A stretch of DNA of 62,528 nt from Chloroflexota bacterium (GTDB taxonomy: Bacteria; Chloroflexota; Anaerolineae; J102): assembly GCA_029782215.1 (NCBI GenBank), contig JAKOVD010000027.1, positions 1 through 62,528 of the forward strand, in the 5' to 3' direction. Of the stretch, positions 24,387-31,672 are shown one piece after another. Each line of letters begins with the position of its first letter. Position 1 is the stretch's first letter. The translations under genes and the position numbers were made by a program. Under the pieces are notes generated by a model. It saw only the letters and a program-made list of their open reading frames with translations, had not been told where the DNA came from and ran no database searches.

Positions 24387-24424
24387 CGCCGAGCGACCGG
24401 ACAGGAGGTCCGGCGGGCTCGGCG
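24387..24424. promoter_or_regulatory. Strong nested hairpin between the TIM-barrel and RuBisCO-like genes
   Basis: CGCCGAGC at 24387-24394 pairs with GCTCGGCG at 24417-24424, and inside it CCGGAC (24398-24403) pairs with GTCCGG around a short AGGAG loop. It lies about 18 bases past the stop of the upstream gene and has no T-run after it, so it may be a partial terminator or a processing and stability element within the operon. Confidence 0.55.
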
Positions 24425-24441
24425 GTCCCGGAGGGGGGTGG

Positions 24442-25422
24442 TTAGCCGAGCATGGCGGAGCGGAGCATGGCGGAGGCCTCCATGGCGTCGCCGGAAGCGA
24501 TGACCTGGGCGATGTGGTCGCGCCCGATCTTGTCGAGCAGCCCGTGGAGGCCCTCGATCCAGGCGATGCTTTCAGATGCGGCGCGGATGCCGTTCTCGCG
24601 GTAGGGGAAGATGTCGAGGGCGTACCAGCCGGAGTAATCCATGCGGTCGAGCCAGTAGAGGAGCTCGAGCATCTCGACGGTATGGATGGAGCCGACGGTC
24701 ATGTCGTCATCCCAGAGCCGCCAGTTGTCGTTGAAGTGCATGTAGAAGAGGCGCTTGCCGAAGTACTGGAGCAGGGCGGCGGATTCCGCCGTATCCTCGT
24801 AGGCCATGAGGGCATGGCCGACGTCGATCATGGCGCCGACGTTGGGCTTGTTGACGCGCTCGAGGAAGAGCAGGGTCTTGCCCACAGTGCCGATGAAGCA
24901 GTGGTTGCGGGGCTCTTTCGGCTTGTACTCGATGACCAGGTTCACCTCGGGCACGTGCTCGGCGCATTCGATGGTGCCCTCGATCAGACGGTCCCAGGCG
25001 GTGAGGAAGTCAGCCTGGAAGGGGTAGTCAAAGCCATCCTGGCCAAACCAGAGGTCCACGACCTCGCAGTTGAGCTGCCGCGCCCACTCCATCGACTTCT
25101 TGACCTCATGGATGGCGTCACGACGGATCTGCGGATCGTTGGACGTGAAGGACCCCCATCCCCATTTGCTTGACGCCCAGATGTCGGGGGTCACGCAGGT
25201 GACCTCGAAGCCGGCGCTGGCGATCTGCCTCTTGATCTGCTCGATGTTGTTGTCGTTGACGTGCCACATGCCCACGACTTCGACGCCGGTGAGACCGGGA
25301 ACCTGCGTGGCGGCGCGAATCAGCTCATCGGTGCCCAGCCGCTGACCGTAGCCGCTGAGCACATAGCGGTCGGCGCAGGCGTTGAAGGTGTTGATGTTGG
25401 CAGAAAAACGGGGTTTGCTCAT
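24442..25422 (-). CDS. Sugar isomerase/epimerase-like TIM barrel (xylose isomerase-like)
   Basis: A 326-residue AP-endonuclease/xylose-isomerase-like barrel. Candidate metal ligands fall in the expected order: Glu165 in VIEYKPKEPR, Asp200 with His203 in MIDVGHA, His229 in FYMHFNDN and Asp270 in ALDIFPYREN. Such proteins include rhamnose, apiose and tagatose isomerases and 3-epimerases. With a RhaB-type kinase in the same run, aldose-to-ketose isomerisation is the natural guess; 3-oxo-isoapionate decarboxylase-type activity in this fold is another possibility. It is the first enzyme gene after the GntR regulator (43-base gap). Confidence 0.87.
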   Translation of the reverse strand: MSKPRFSANINTFNACADRYVLSGYGQRLGTDELIRAATQVPGLTGVEVVGMWHVNDNNIEQIKRQIASAGFEVTCVTPDIWASSKWGWGSFTSNDPQIRRDAIHEVKKSMEWARQLNCEVVDLWFGQDGFDYPFQADFLTAWDRLIEGTIECAEHVPEVNLVIEYKPKEPRNHCFIGTVGKTLLFLERVNKPNVGAMIDVGHALMAYEDTAESAALLQYFGKRLFYMHFNDNWRLWDDDMTVGSIHTVEMLELLYWLDRMDYSGWYALDIFPYRENGIRAASESIAWIEGLHGLLDKIGRDHIAQVIASGDAMEASAMLRSAMLG

Positions 25423-25465
25423 AAAGACCTCCTCGAACAGGGTGAGCGGCCGCTGGGAGCGGCGC

Positions 25466-26203
25466 CTAGGAAAGCGGACGTGACAACGTCACCTTGAAGT
25501 CGTAACGGTCGCCGCGCCAGACGGCATCCAGGAACTCGACGGCGTCGCCGTTGGCGGCGTAGGTGGTGCGCTCAGCGCTCAGCACCGGCGCTCCTTCCGG
25601 AATGTCCAACAGCTCGGCTTCTGCCGGCGTCGCCCCGCGGGCGCGCAGCGTTTCCCGCGCCGTCCAGAGCCGGAGCTCGTAGCGCGTCTCCAGCAGCCGG
25701 TAGAGCGACCCGCTGAGGTCGTTTGCCTCCAGGCGCGGGCAGAGGGCCAGGGACAGATAAGCGGTCTGCAGGCTCAGCGGCGTGTCTTCGACGATGCGCA
25801 GGCGACAGAGCTCATAGACGAGCGTGCCCGTGGCCAATTCCAGCGCGGCTGCGACCTGGGGCGAGGCATGCACCTGCTGCAACTGGATCACCCGTGTCAG
25901 CAGCGACAGGCCCCGCTGCTTCATGTCCTCAGTGGTCGAAACCAGGAGGGACAGGTCCTGCTCGACGCGGCGGACGGGGGCAAACGACCCGACTCCCTTT
26001 TGGCGGTAGATCCAGCCGTCCTGTTCCAGCTCGTCGAGGGCATGGCGCACGGTGGCCCGACTCAGGCCATGCTGTTCTGCCAGCTCGTTCTCAGAAGGGA
26101 GCTGGTAGAGGATGCCCTGGGCCTGCTGCTGGCTGATCTGGTAGCGCAGCAGCTCGGCCAACTGCTTGTAGTAGGGGACGTAGCTGGTCTTGTCGATGAC
26201 CAT
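25466..26203 (-). CDS. GntR-family regulator, HutC subfamily (winged helix plus UTRA)
   Basis: A 245-residue repressor. The N-terminal winged helix reads VPYYKQLAELLRYQI, then LPSENELAEQHGLSRATVR, and is followed by a UTRA effector domain at about 95-240 that binds a small molecule, often a sugar phosphate. It heads the operon containing the RuBisCO-like gene, and the promoter with a repeat-rich site at its start point (26279-26333) suggests it represses itself and the downstream genes. The inducer is presumably a pathway intermediate. Confidence 0.92.
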   Translation of the reverse strand: MVIDKTSYVPYYKQLAELLRYQISQQQAQGILYQLPSENELAEQHGLSRATVRHALDELEQDGWIYRQKGVGSFAPVRRVEQDLSLLVSTTEDMKQRGLSLLTRVIQLQQVHASPQVAAALELATGTLVYELCRLRIVEDTPLSLQTAYLSLALCPRLEANDLSGSLYRLLETRYELRLWTARETLRARGATPAEAELLDIPEGAPVLSAERTTYAANGDAVEFLDAVWRGDRYDFKVTLSRPLS

Positions 26204-26221
26204 GAGGGGTGGGGCGGGTGA

Positions 26222-26269
26222 CGGGTTACGAAGTACGCAGTACGTGATATGTAATGCGTAATGCGTAAG
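26222..26269. repeat. Intergenic TACG-type repeat
   Basis: Units ACGAAGTACGCAGTACG and GTAATGCGTAATGCGTAAG lie in the leader between the GntR promoter and its start codon, so they are probably transcribed in the 5' untranslated region. Confidence 0.65.
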
Positions 26270-26278
26270 CAGAGTGGC

Positions 26279-26307
26279 TTGTACACTTGTCTACTTGTGC
26301 GTACAGG
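26279..26307 (-). promoter_or_regulatory. Candidate operator of the GntR regulator (RuBisCO-like locus)
   Basis: Just downstream of the -10 box a TGTAC...GTACA dyad encloses a direct repeat ACTTGT-CT-ACTTGT. It covers the expected transcription start, the usual place for repression by HutC-type regulators. The assignment is positional. Confidence 0.55.
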
Positions 26308-26333
26308 ATAGCGCAGAGCGTGCAGGGCGTCAA
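26305..26333 (-). promoter_or_regulatory. Promoter of the GntR/RuBisCO-like operon
   Basis: On the minus strand TTGACG (26328-26333) and TATCCT (26305-26310) are separated by 17 bases. It is the only clear promoter before the ten-gene minus-strand run and partly overlaps the candidate operator. Confidence 0.65.
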
Positions 26334-26478
26334 GGCGGGGGCTGCTGGGCGATGGTAGGGAACGCACCCGCCGGAGGCATGGTGGTTTGGTTGTCCGGGC
26401 GCAAATTGGCGTTGGCGTGGGGGCTGTGGCAAAGTTGGGGGCGTCACATCCGGATGACGCCACCATGCAGGAGGCACA

Positions 26479-27345
26479 ATGAGCAGCGCACCCACGTCCT
26501 ATCTGGCCGAGTTGGTCGGTGTCTTTGGCTACCCCGTGGCCGAAAATCCCACCGGCGTCATGCAGGAAGCCGCGTTTGCGGCCTGTGGGCTGAACTGGCG
26601 CTACCTCAACATCGAGGTGCGGCCCGCGGACCTGCCAGCGGCAGTGGCCGGCCTGAGGGCGTTCAACATGGCCGGCATCAATCTGACGATCCCGCACAAG
26701 GTCGCCATCATCCCTCTACTGGACGAGCTGTCGCCGGATGCGGCGCTGATGGGGGCCGTGAACACGGTCGTGCGCAGCGGTGGAAAGCTCACCGGCCACA
26801 ACACCGATGGCAAAGGCTTCCTGCGCTCGCTGCGAGAGGACGCCGGTTTTGAGCCTGCGGGCCAGCACGTGGTTTTCCTGGGTGCAGGAGGGGCGGCACG
26901 GGCCATGTCCGTGGAGGTGGCCCTGGCCGGGGCGGAGCGTATCACCATCGTCAATCGGACCGAGGCGCGCGCCCTGCCGCTGGTGGCACTTCTGAACGAA
27001 CACACAGACTGCCGGGCCGCGTACGTGCCCTGGAACGGGCCCTATGCCGTGCCCGGCGATGCCGCTGTCCTTGTCAACGCCACGTCGATCGGGTTGTTCC
27101 CCGATGTGGACGCCATGCCCGCAGTGGAACTCGACAGCATCCGGCCCCGTCTCCTGGTCTGCGACGTCATCCCCAACCCGCCCCGCACGGCGTTTCTGCA
27201 AGCGGCAGCGGCACGCGGCGCCCGCACCCTGGATGGTCTGGGGATGCTCGTAGGGCAGGGCGCCATCGCCTTCCGCATGTGGACGGGCGTGGAACCCCCC
27301 ATCGATGTCATGCGTCGTGCCCTGGAAGAGGTCTTTGGCGGCTGA
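26479..27345 (+). CDS. aroE: Shikimate dehydrogenase
   Basis: NADP-dependent reduction of 3-dehydroshikimate to shikimate in aromatic amino-acid synthesis, 288 residues. The substrate site NLTIPHK with the catalytic Lys, GHNTDG with the catalytic Asp, the Rossmann motif GAGGAARA, NRTEAR (the NADP phosphate site) and the terminal LGMLVGQGAIAFRMWTG all match AroE. A GGAGG site lies five bases before the ATG. It is not next to other shikimate genes; instead it heads a plus-strand group with a DUF89 protein and an amidohydrolase, so a quinate-type or other AroE-like role is a minor alternative. Confidence 0.9.
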   Translation: MSSAPTSYLAELVGVFGYPVAENPTGVMQEAAFAACGLNWRYLNIEVRPADLPAAVAGLRAFNMAGINLTIPHKVAIIPLLDELSPDAALMGAVNTVVRSGGKLTGHNTDGKGFLRSLREDAGFEPAGQHVVFLGAGGAARAMSVEVALAGAERITIVNRTEARALPLVALLNEHTDCRAAYVPWNGPYAVPGDAAVLVNATSIGLFPDVDAMPAVELDSIRPRLLVCDVIPNPPRTAFLQAAAARGARTLDGLGMLVGQGAIAFRMWTGVEPPIDVMRRALEEVFGG

Positions 27346-27369
27346 AAGACGCCGCTCTGGCAGACTGCT

Positions 27370-28572
27370 ATGAGCCAATACTCAACCCTGTCGAAGGAAC
27401 TCCCACCCTACCTGATGACTTCGGATCAGGGCTCTTTTGCGCGTTCGACCATCGTCGAGCGCAAGCCGCAGATCATCGCCCAGGTCATTGCCGAGAATGA
27501 CTACCCCGACGATGTTCTTGGCGCCCTGGAGGCGTTCCGGCGGGAGATCGCCGGCGATGAGGTGCAGCCCCTGCAGGAGAGCGCCCCGGACGTCGACGAG
27601 TGGAATACGGCCTGGAGGGAGCATGCGGGCAAAACCTGGCTCGAGCTTCCCTGGTACTTTGCCGAGACCTATTTCTACCGGAAGTTGTTGGAAGCGGTGC
27701 GCTACCTGCAGCCGGGCATGGGCGATGGGCTCGATCCTTTCGACCGCCAGAAACGGCGCCAGGAGAGGTTGGCCATCGAGCGGCTGGGGGAGATGGAAGG
27801 GGACCTGGAAGGGCTGGACTCCGCCGAGGCCTTCACAGTGCTTCTGCACTCGGCGCTGTGGGGCAACCGCGTCGACCTCAGCAATTTCACGGTGCGGGAG
27901 CAGGCGCGTTCCGGGCTGGCGTCGCAGCACGAGCGCGACAATGTCCTGATCGACCACACGGACCAGGTGGGCGCGATGCTGGCCGGCGGTCTCAATGAGG
28001 TGGGCTTCGTCACGGATAACGTCGGCCTTGACCTGCTCTTCGACCTGGTCCTGGCCGATTTCATCCTCCGCCTGCATTGGGCCAAGCGTACGGTCTTTCA
28101 CCTCAAGAATCGCCCGTTCTTCGTCTCGGATGCCATGCCCCGCGACGCCGAGCTCTTCATCGAGGCCCTGCAGCAGGCGCCGTCGCCCGGCGCTGCGGCC
28201 CTGGGCAGGCGGCTGGACGGGCATCGCTCGGCGGGCAGGCTGCGCCTGGTCACCGATCCGTTCTGGTCGAGCAGCCGCCTGTTGCCCGACCTCCCGCCCC
28301 ATCTGAGAGCCGAGCTTGCCCGCGCCGACCTCCTCGTCTTCAAAGGGGATGTCAACTACCGCAGGCTCCTGGACGACCGGCACTGGCCGCACGACACGCC
28401 CTTTGAGGCGATCGCCGACCGTTTCGCGCTGCCGCGGCCTTTGGTGGCCGTCCGCACGCTGAAGGGCGAGATCATGGTGGGTCTGCAGCCAGGGGAGGCG
28501 GAGCAGATCGCTGCCGAAGATCCATCCTGGCTGATCAACGGACGGCGGGGTGTGATCCACCTGGTGCGCTAG
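27370..28572 (+). CDS. DUF89/ARMT1-family metal-dependent phosphatase
   Basis: A 400-residue protein of the DUF89 damage-control phosphatase family, which removes phosphate from damaged or excess sugar phosphates and similar metabolites in a metal-dependent reaction. Family landmarks are SFARSTIVERKP, the long helical N-terminus with FAETYFYRKLLEAV, the DNVGLDLLFDLVLAD metal site and FKGDVNYRRLLDD. It is closer in size and layout to the eukaryotic ARMT1-like branch than to the short archaeal proteins. It lies 24 bases after aroE and eight bases before the amidohydrolase gene. Confidence 0.88.
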   Translation: MSQYSTLSKELPPYLMTSDQGSFARSTIVERKPQIIAQVIAENDYPDDVLGALEAFRREIAGDEVQPLQESAPDVDEWNTAWREHAGKTWLELPWYFAETYFYRKLLEAVRYLQPGMGDGLDPFDRQKRRQERLAIERLGEMEGDLEGLDSAEAFTVLLHSALWGNRVDLSNFTVREQARSGLASQHERDNVLIDHTDQVGAMLAGGLNEVGFVTDNVGLDLLFDLVLADFILRLHWAKRTVFHLKNRPFFVSDAMPRDAELFIEALQQAPSPGAAALGRRLDGHRSAGRLRLVTDPFWSSSRLLPDLPPHLRAELARADLLVFKGDVNYRRLLDDRHWPHDTPFEAIADRFALPRPLVAVRTLKGEIMVGLQPGEAEQIAAEDPSWLINGRRGVIHLVR

Positions 28573-28580
28573 AGAAGGCT

Positions 28581-29918
28581 ATGACCAAGCTGCTGATCGA
28601 AAACGGCGCCGTCCTGACGATGGACGCCAAGGACACCCTGCTGGCGCCGGGCTGGGTGCTGATCGAGGGGGATCGCATCGGCCAGGTCGGCGAAGGGGCG
28701 CCGCCGGCAGCTTTGCGTGCGGGGGCCGACCGGATCATCGATGCGAGCCATATGGCTGTGCTGCCAGGGCTTGTGAACGCACACACCCACCTGGAGCAGA
28801 CGTTCATGCGCGGGCTGGGTGATGACAAGCCCCTGTTGGCGTGGCTGCGCCAGGTCATGTGGCCTCTGCAGGCAGCCATGACCGCGGAGGACATGCACCT
28901 GGCCTCGCTGCTGGGGCTGGTCGAAAACCTGCGCTGCGGCGCCACCGCCGTCAACCAGCATCACAAGCTGCCGGGCGCCGAGCACACGGACGCCACTTTG
29001 GAGGCGGCGGTAAGGGTCGGGCTGCGTTTCCAGTTGGCGCGCGGGTGGGTGGATACGGGCAGCGGCGCCGAGGCGCCTGAAGCCCTGATGGCGGAGATGG
29101 AGCGGCTGCACGCCCGCTGGCACGGCGCCGCCGAGGGGCGGATCACGATCAGCTTCGGCCCGCTGGCGCCCTGGCGCTGCTCTGATGCCACCATGCGGAT
29201 GGCAATCGCCCAGGCGCGTTCCTGGCAGGTTCCCACGCACATCCACGCGGCTGAGACGCAGGATGAGATCGCTCTGCTCCAGCAGCGGACCGGTCTGCGT
29301 CATATCGAGTGGCTGCACAGCCTGGACGGATTGGGGCCGGATGTCCAGCTCGTCCACTGTGTCCACCTCAGCCCGCACGAGGTCGACCTGATCGCTGCCA
29401 GCGGGTCGGTGGTCGTCCACTGCCCCACCAGCAACATGTACCTGGCCTCGGGCATTGCGCCGGTACCGGCCCTGGTGCGCCGCGGCGTGCCCGTGGCCCT
29501 TGGCACCGACGGCTCCGCCTCGCACAACTCGCAGGACTTGCTGGAGACGATGAAGATGGCCATCCTGCTGGCCAAGGTGGGCAGCGGCGATCCGATGGCC
29601 CTGGTGCCGATGGAGGTGCTGGTCATGGCCACCCGGGCGGGCAGCCTGATCATGAACAACGGCGCCGTGGGGCGCCTGGCGCCGGGCAGCAAGGCCGACG
29701 TCACGCTCGTGGACCTGAACAAGCCTCACGTCATGCCGGTCTTCCGGGCCGACAGCGCCCTGGTCTACAACTGCAACGGCCCTGACGTCCACACCGTGAT
29801 CGTGGATGGCCGCGTGCTCCTCGATGCCGGTCGCGTCACCATGCTGGATGAGGAGGAGCTGCTGGAAGCCTGCCGGCAGGCCGCAACACGGTTGTGGAAG
29901 GCAGCAGGCAGCAGATAG
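28581..29918 (+). CDS. Amidohydrolase (MTA/SAH deaminase, TrzA/AtzA-like group)
   Basis: A 445-residue zinc-dependent amidohydrolase. The metal ligands appear in order: NAHTHLEQ, HIHAAE, LVHCVHLS and LGTDGSASHN, with a C-terminal composite-sandwich end (GRLAPGSKADVTLVDL). The group includes deaminases and dechlorinases of adenosine derivatives, guanine, cytosine and triazines; the substrate cannot be fixed from this. It is probably co-transcribed with the DUF89 gene eight bases upstream. The next gap holds a repeat block. Confidence 0.9.
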   Translation: MTKLLIENGAVLTMDAKDTLLAPGWVLIEGDRIGQVGEGAPPAALRAGADRIIDASHMAVLPGLVNAHTHLEQTFMRGLGDDKPLLAWLRQVMWPLQAAMTAEDMHLASLLGLVENLRCGATAVNQHHKLPGAEHTDATLEAAVRVGLRFQLARGWVDTGSGAEAPEALMAEMERLHARWHGAAEGRITISFGPLAPWRCSDATMRMAIAQARSWQVPTHIHAAETQDEIALLQQRTGLRHIEWLHSLDGLGPDVQLVHCVHLSPHEVDLIAASGSVVVHCPTSNMYLASGIAPVPALVRRGVPVALGTDGSASHNSQDLLETMKMAILLAKVGSGDPMALVPMEVLVMATRAGSLIMNNGAVGRLAPGSKADVTLVDLNKPHVMPVFRADSALVYNCNGPDVHTVIVDGRVLLDAGRVTMLDEEELLEACRQAATRLWKAAGSR

Positions 29919-30030
29919 CAGGCAGCAGGTAGCCGGGCTTTTCCGAGCCCCGACCGTGAGGGAGGGGTGGCAGGTAGCAAGTGGCAGGTAGCAGGCAGCA
30001 GGTAGCAAGCGGCAGGTGGCAGATAGCAGG
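29899..30030. repeat. GGCAGGTAGCA-type short tandem repeats with embedded 21-mer
   Basis: Irregular units GGCAGCAGGTAGCA and GGCAGATAGCA run from 29899 to 30030, interrupted at 29945-29965 by GAGCCCCGACCGTGAGGGAGG, the near-copy of the 19862 element. The same unit type in reverse complement is at 16410-16448. Confidence 0.75.
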
Positions 30031-30064
30031 CGATATCGGATCACTCATTTAAGGAGAGTTCGTC

Positions 30065-30793
30065 ATGGAAATCCAGGGTAAGGTGGCGCTGGTGACGGGG
30101 GCGGCGGTGCGGGTGGGCCGGGTGACGGCCCTGACCCTGGCCGAGCGCGGGGCCGATGTGGCGATCACCTACCTGGAAGGCGAGCCCTGGCAGGGAACGG
30201 TGGTGGAGATCGAGGCCAGGGGCGTGCGTGCCCTGGCGCTGCCCCTGGACGCCCGCGACCCGGCACAGGTCCGGCGTGTGGTGAACGATGTGGTGGCCGC
30301 CTTCGGCCGTCTCGACATCCTGGTCAACAATGCGTCGGTCTGGCTGTCCTCGCCTTTTGTCGACATAACCTACGAAGCCTGGCGCACGGCGATCGACGTC
30401 AATCTCACCGGTCCCTTTCTGGTGTCCCAGGCGGCGGCGCCGCACATGCTGGCGCAGGGAGCGGGGGTGATCATCAACATGACCGATCTGTCGGCGTTCC
30501 AGACCTGGCGCAAAGGCGCCCATCACGCCGCCAGCAAGGCGGGCCTGGTGGCCCTGACCAAGGTGATGGCGGCGGAGCTGGCGCCCACGGTGCGCGTCAA
30601 TGCCATCGCGCCGGGAACGGTGCTGCTGCCGCCGGATGCCAGCGATGAGAAACGCCGTTGGGCCGAGGAGAACTCGCTTCTGAAGCGCGTCGGCTCCCCT
30701 GAGGACGTGGCCGCCACCGTCATCTTCCTGGTGGAGCGGGACTTCGTCACCGGCGCTGTCTACTTCATGGACGGCGGCCGGGCGCTGGTGTAG
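30065..30793 (+). CDS. SDR-family protein, pteridine-reductase-like, with atypical active site
   Basis: A 242-residue short-chain dehydrogenase fold with TGAAVRVGR at the nucleotide site and NNAS. The Ser position of ordinary SDRs is Asp141 (NMTDLS), as in pteridine reductases. The catalytic Tyr of the YxxxK pair is replaced by His154 (HAASK), while Lys158 is kept. Activity may be altered or the substrate unusual. It follows the repeat block and precedes a nucleotidyltransferase gene by nine bases. Confidence 0.85.
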   Translation: MEIQGKVALVTGAAVRVGRVTALTLAERGADVAITYLEGEPWQGTVVEIEARGVRALALPLDARDPAQVRRVVNDVVAAFGRLDILVNNASVWLSSPFVDITYEAWRTAIDVNLTGPFLVSQAAAPHMLAQGAGVIINMTDLSAFQTWRKGAHHAASKAGLVALTKVMAAELAPTVRVNAIAPGTVLLPPDASDEKRRWAEENSLLKRVGSPEDVAATVIFLVERDFVTGAVYFMDGGRALV

Positions 30794-30802
30794 CCATCCT
30801 GC

Positions 30803-31630
30803 ATGGGCGCTCCCGGCGCGGAACCAGCGCATGACCTGGCCCGACGGGCCGGCGGGCTGTTTGCCGTGCTGCCGCAGGTCGAGGCGGTGGCGCTGGGCGG
30901 CTCGCGGGCTGGCGGGAACGCCGACGCGTCCTCCGACATCGACCTGTACGTCTACACGCGCTCAGAAGTGCCCTTGCCGGAGCGCGAGCGAATCGTCGAG
31001 CGGCTGGGCGGCGCCTCGCGGTCCAGCCTGGGGCTGACCTTCTGGGGACCGGGCGATGAATGGTTCGATGCCGGCACCGGCATTGAGGTGGACGTCGTCT
31101 ACTTCGACGCCTCCTGGATGGTGGACCAGCTACGGCGTGTCCTGCACGACCACCAGGCCAGCCTCGGCTATACGACCTGCCTGTGGCACACGGTCCGCCA
31201 TGCCCAGGTCCTGCATGATCCGCACGGTTGGCACCGGACGCTGCAGGCGGAGGCGGCGCAACCGTATCCCGAAGCCCTGCGCCGCAACATCATCGCGCTC
31301 AACCAGCCCGTGCTGCGGGACGTCATCCCGTCGTACCTGCACCAGATCGAAAAGGCGGTGCAGAGGCGCGACCTGGTGAGCGCCAACCACCGCCTGGCGG
31401 CGCTGTTGGCAAGTTACTTCGACGTGATTTTCGCCTGCAACCGCGTGCTCCATCCCGGCGAAAAGCGCCTGCTTGCCTCTGCAACGGCGCTGTGCCAGGC
31501 GCTGCCGGTGGATATGGGGGAGGACGTCGAGGCGGTGCTGCGGTCAGCAGCGACGCCGGGCGAGGACCTCCTGCGGCATCTGAACAGGATGCTCGATCGG
31601 CTTGACCTGATGCTCGAAGGCGTGCCCTAG
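30803..31630 (+). CDS. Nucleotidyltransferase-domain protein (DUF4037-like)
   Basis: A 275-residue protein with the pol-beta-type motif GGSRAGG...SSDIDL at 32-48, giving the two metal-binding Asp residues, and a later EVDVVYF strand with the third acidic residue. A C-terminal all-helical half follows (residues about 160-270). Related proteins transfer nucleotides to antibiotics, proteins or unknown targets; nothing here tells which. It ends convergently with the FtsX-type permease gene, 42 bases away. Confidence 0.85.
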   Translation: MGAPGAEPAHDLARRAGGLFAVLPQVEAVALGGSRAGGNADASSDIDLYVYTRSEVPLPERERIVERLGGASRSSLGLTFWGPGDEWFDAGTGIEVDVVYFDASWMVDQLRRVLHDHQASLGYTTCLWHTVRHAQVLHDPHGWHRTLQAEAAQPYPEALRRNIIALNQPVLRDVIPSYLHQIEKAVQRRDLVSANHRLAALLASYFDVIFACNRVLHPGEKRLLASATALCQALPVDMGEDVEAVLRSAATPGEDLLRHLNRMLDRLDLMLEGVP

Positions 31631-31672
31631 GCTGGGGGACACCGCAGCCCGCCGTCCCGGACACGCAACCCC

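Noticed and set aside
31631..31672. Bidirectional terminator between convergent nucleotidyltransferase and permease genes
   Set aside because: The 42 bases hold no clear inverted repeat or T-run.
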